Source: Irpex lacteus
Lineage: Eukaryota; Basidiomycota; Agaricomycetes; Polyporales; Irpicaceae
NCBI GenBank assembly: GCA_001986395.2
Contig: MQVO02000219.1
Coordinates: forward strand, 1 to 14,184
DNA length: 14,184 nt
Reading direction: 5' to 3'
The position numbers and the translations under genes are program-made. Under the pieces are notes generated by a model. The model was given only the letters and a program-made list of their open reading frames with translations. It did not search any database and was not told where the DNA came from. This document shows positions 14,099 through 14,184 of this stretch, in pieces (position 1 is the stretch's first letter; each line of letters starts with the position of its first letter).

Positions 14099-14184
14099 CT
14101 AGAACGGATCTTACCTAAAAGTCAAGTTAAAGGGGTAACTTGCGCAGGGGTTGAAGTAGATATATTGAATTTATCCTAATTTAA

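Noticed and set aside
14066..14179. Plus-strand frame containing ELNSSVGELERILPKSQVKG
   Set aside because: Reasonable composition but short, no start, and it competes with a minus-strand frame that continues into a longer remnant; left undecided.
1..14184. CRISPR arrays, bacterial operons, riboswitches, transposases
   Set aside because: No regularly spaced repeats, no DDE or serine recombinase motifs, and the genetic code and rRNA indicate a mitochondrial genome.

Overview
This window looks like fungal mitochondrial DNA, most likely from a filamentous basidiomycete with an expanded, repeat-rich mitochondrial genome. The evidence is an AT-rich background, an almost complete mitochondrial large-subunit rRNA gene, two compact mitochondrial tRNAs, cox2, nad4 and nad5 sequence with fungal mitochondrial signatures, homing-endonuclease and group II reverse-transcriptase remnants, and TGA apparently read as Trp (genetic code 4). 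The basidiomycete placement is an inference, not something the sequence proves.

Layout, left to right. (1) 88-1897 (+): a protein of about 600 residues that I do not recognise, with one membrane segment and a long acidic tail. It is spread over three overlapping reading frames. (2) 1900-5360: a mosaic of broken pieces. It holds two colinear minus-strand nad4 fragments, a plus-strand LAGLIDADG endonuclease fragment, two or three unidentified minus-strand coding remnants, and several short dispersed repeats that sit at the joints between pieces. (3) About 5370-8505 (+): rnl, which looks functional in its conserved core but carries a mobile-looking hairpin and a GC hairpin in variable regions. 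(4) 8506-9746: AT-rich spacer full of hairpins. (5) 9747-9911 (+): trnM(CAU) and trnE(UUC), 20 bases apart. (6) 9912-10832: spacer with a striking GC cluster. (7) 10833-11794 (+): the first half of cox2 fused to an unrelated tail, with two +1 slips in T runs and no CuA domain. (8) 12119-13464 (+): fragments of nad5, a group II intron reverse transcriptase, a GIY-YIG endonuclease and a LAGLIDADG endonuclease, the last two fused. (9) 13521-14098 (-): a decayed coding remnant that I do not recognise.

Only rnl, trnM and trnE look like working genes. The rest reads as a graveyard of duplicated gene pieces and intron-derived sequence. Two repeat families tie it together. One is a CCCC-A(n)-CTAG...CTAG-T(n)-GGGG hairpin with at least six simple copies, one copy with a GC-cluster insert, one nested copy and some half copies. 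The other is a set of GC clusters built around GCCAC/GTGG. Most frameshifts in the coding remnants lie in or beside short A or T runs, so sequencing or assembly error must be excluded before they are called biological. If they are errors, both the 88-1897 gene and the cox2 fusion become intact and much more interesting.
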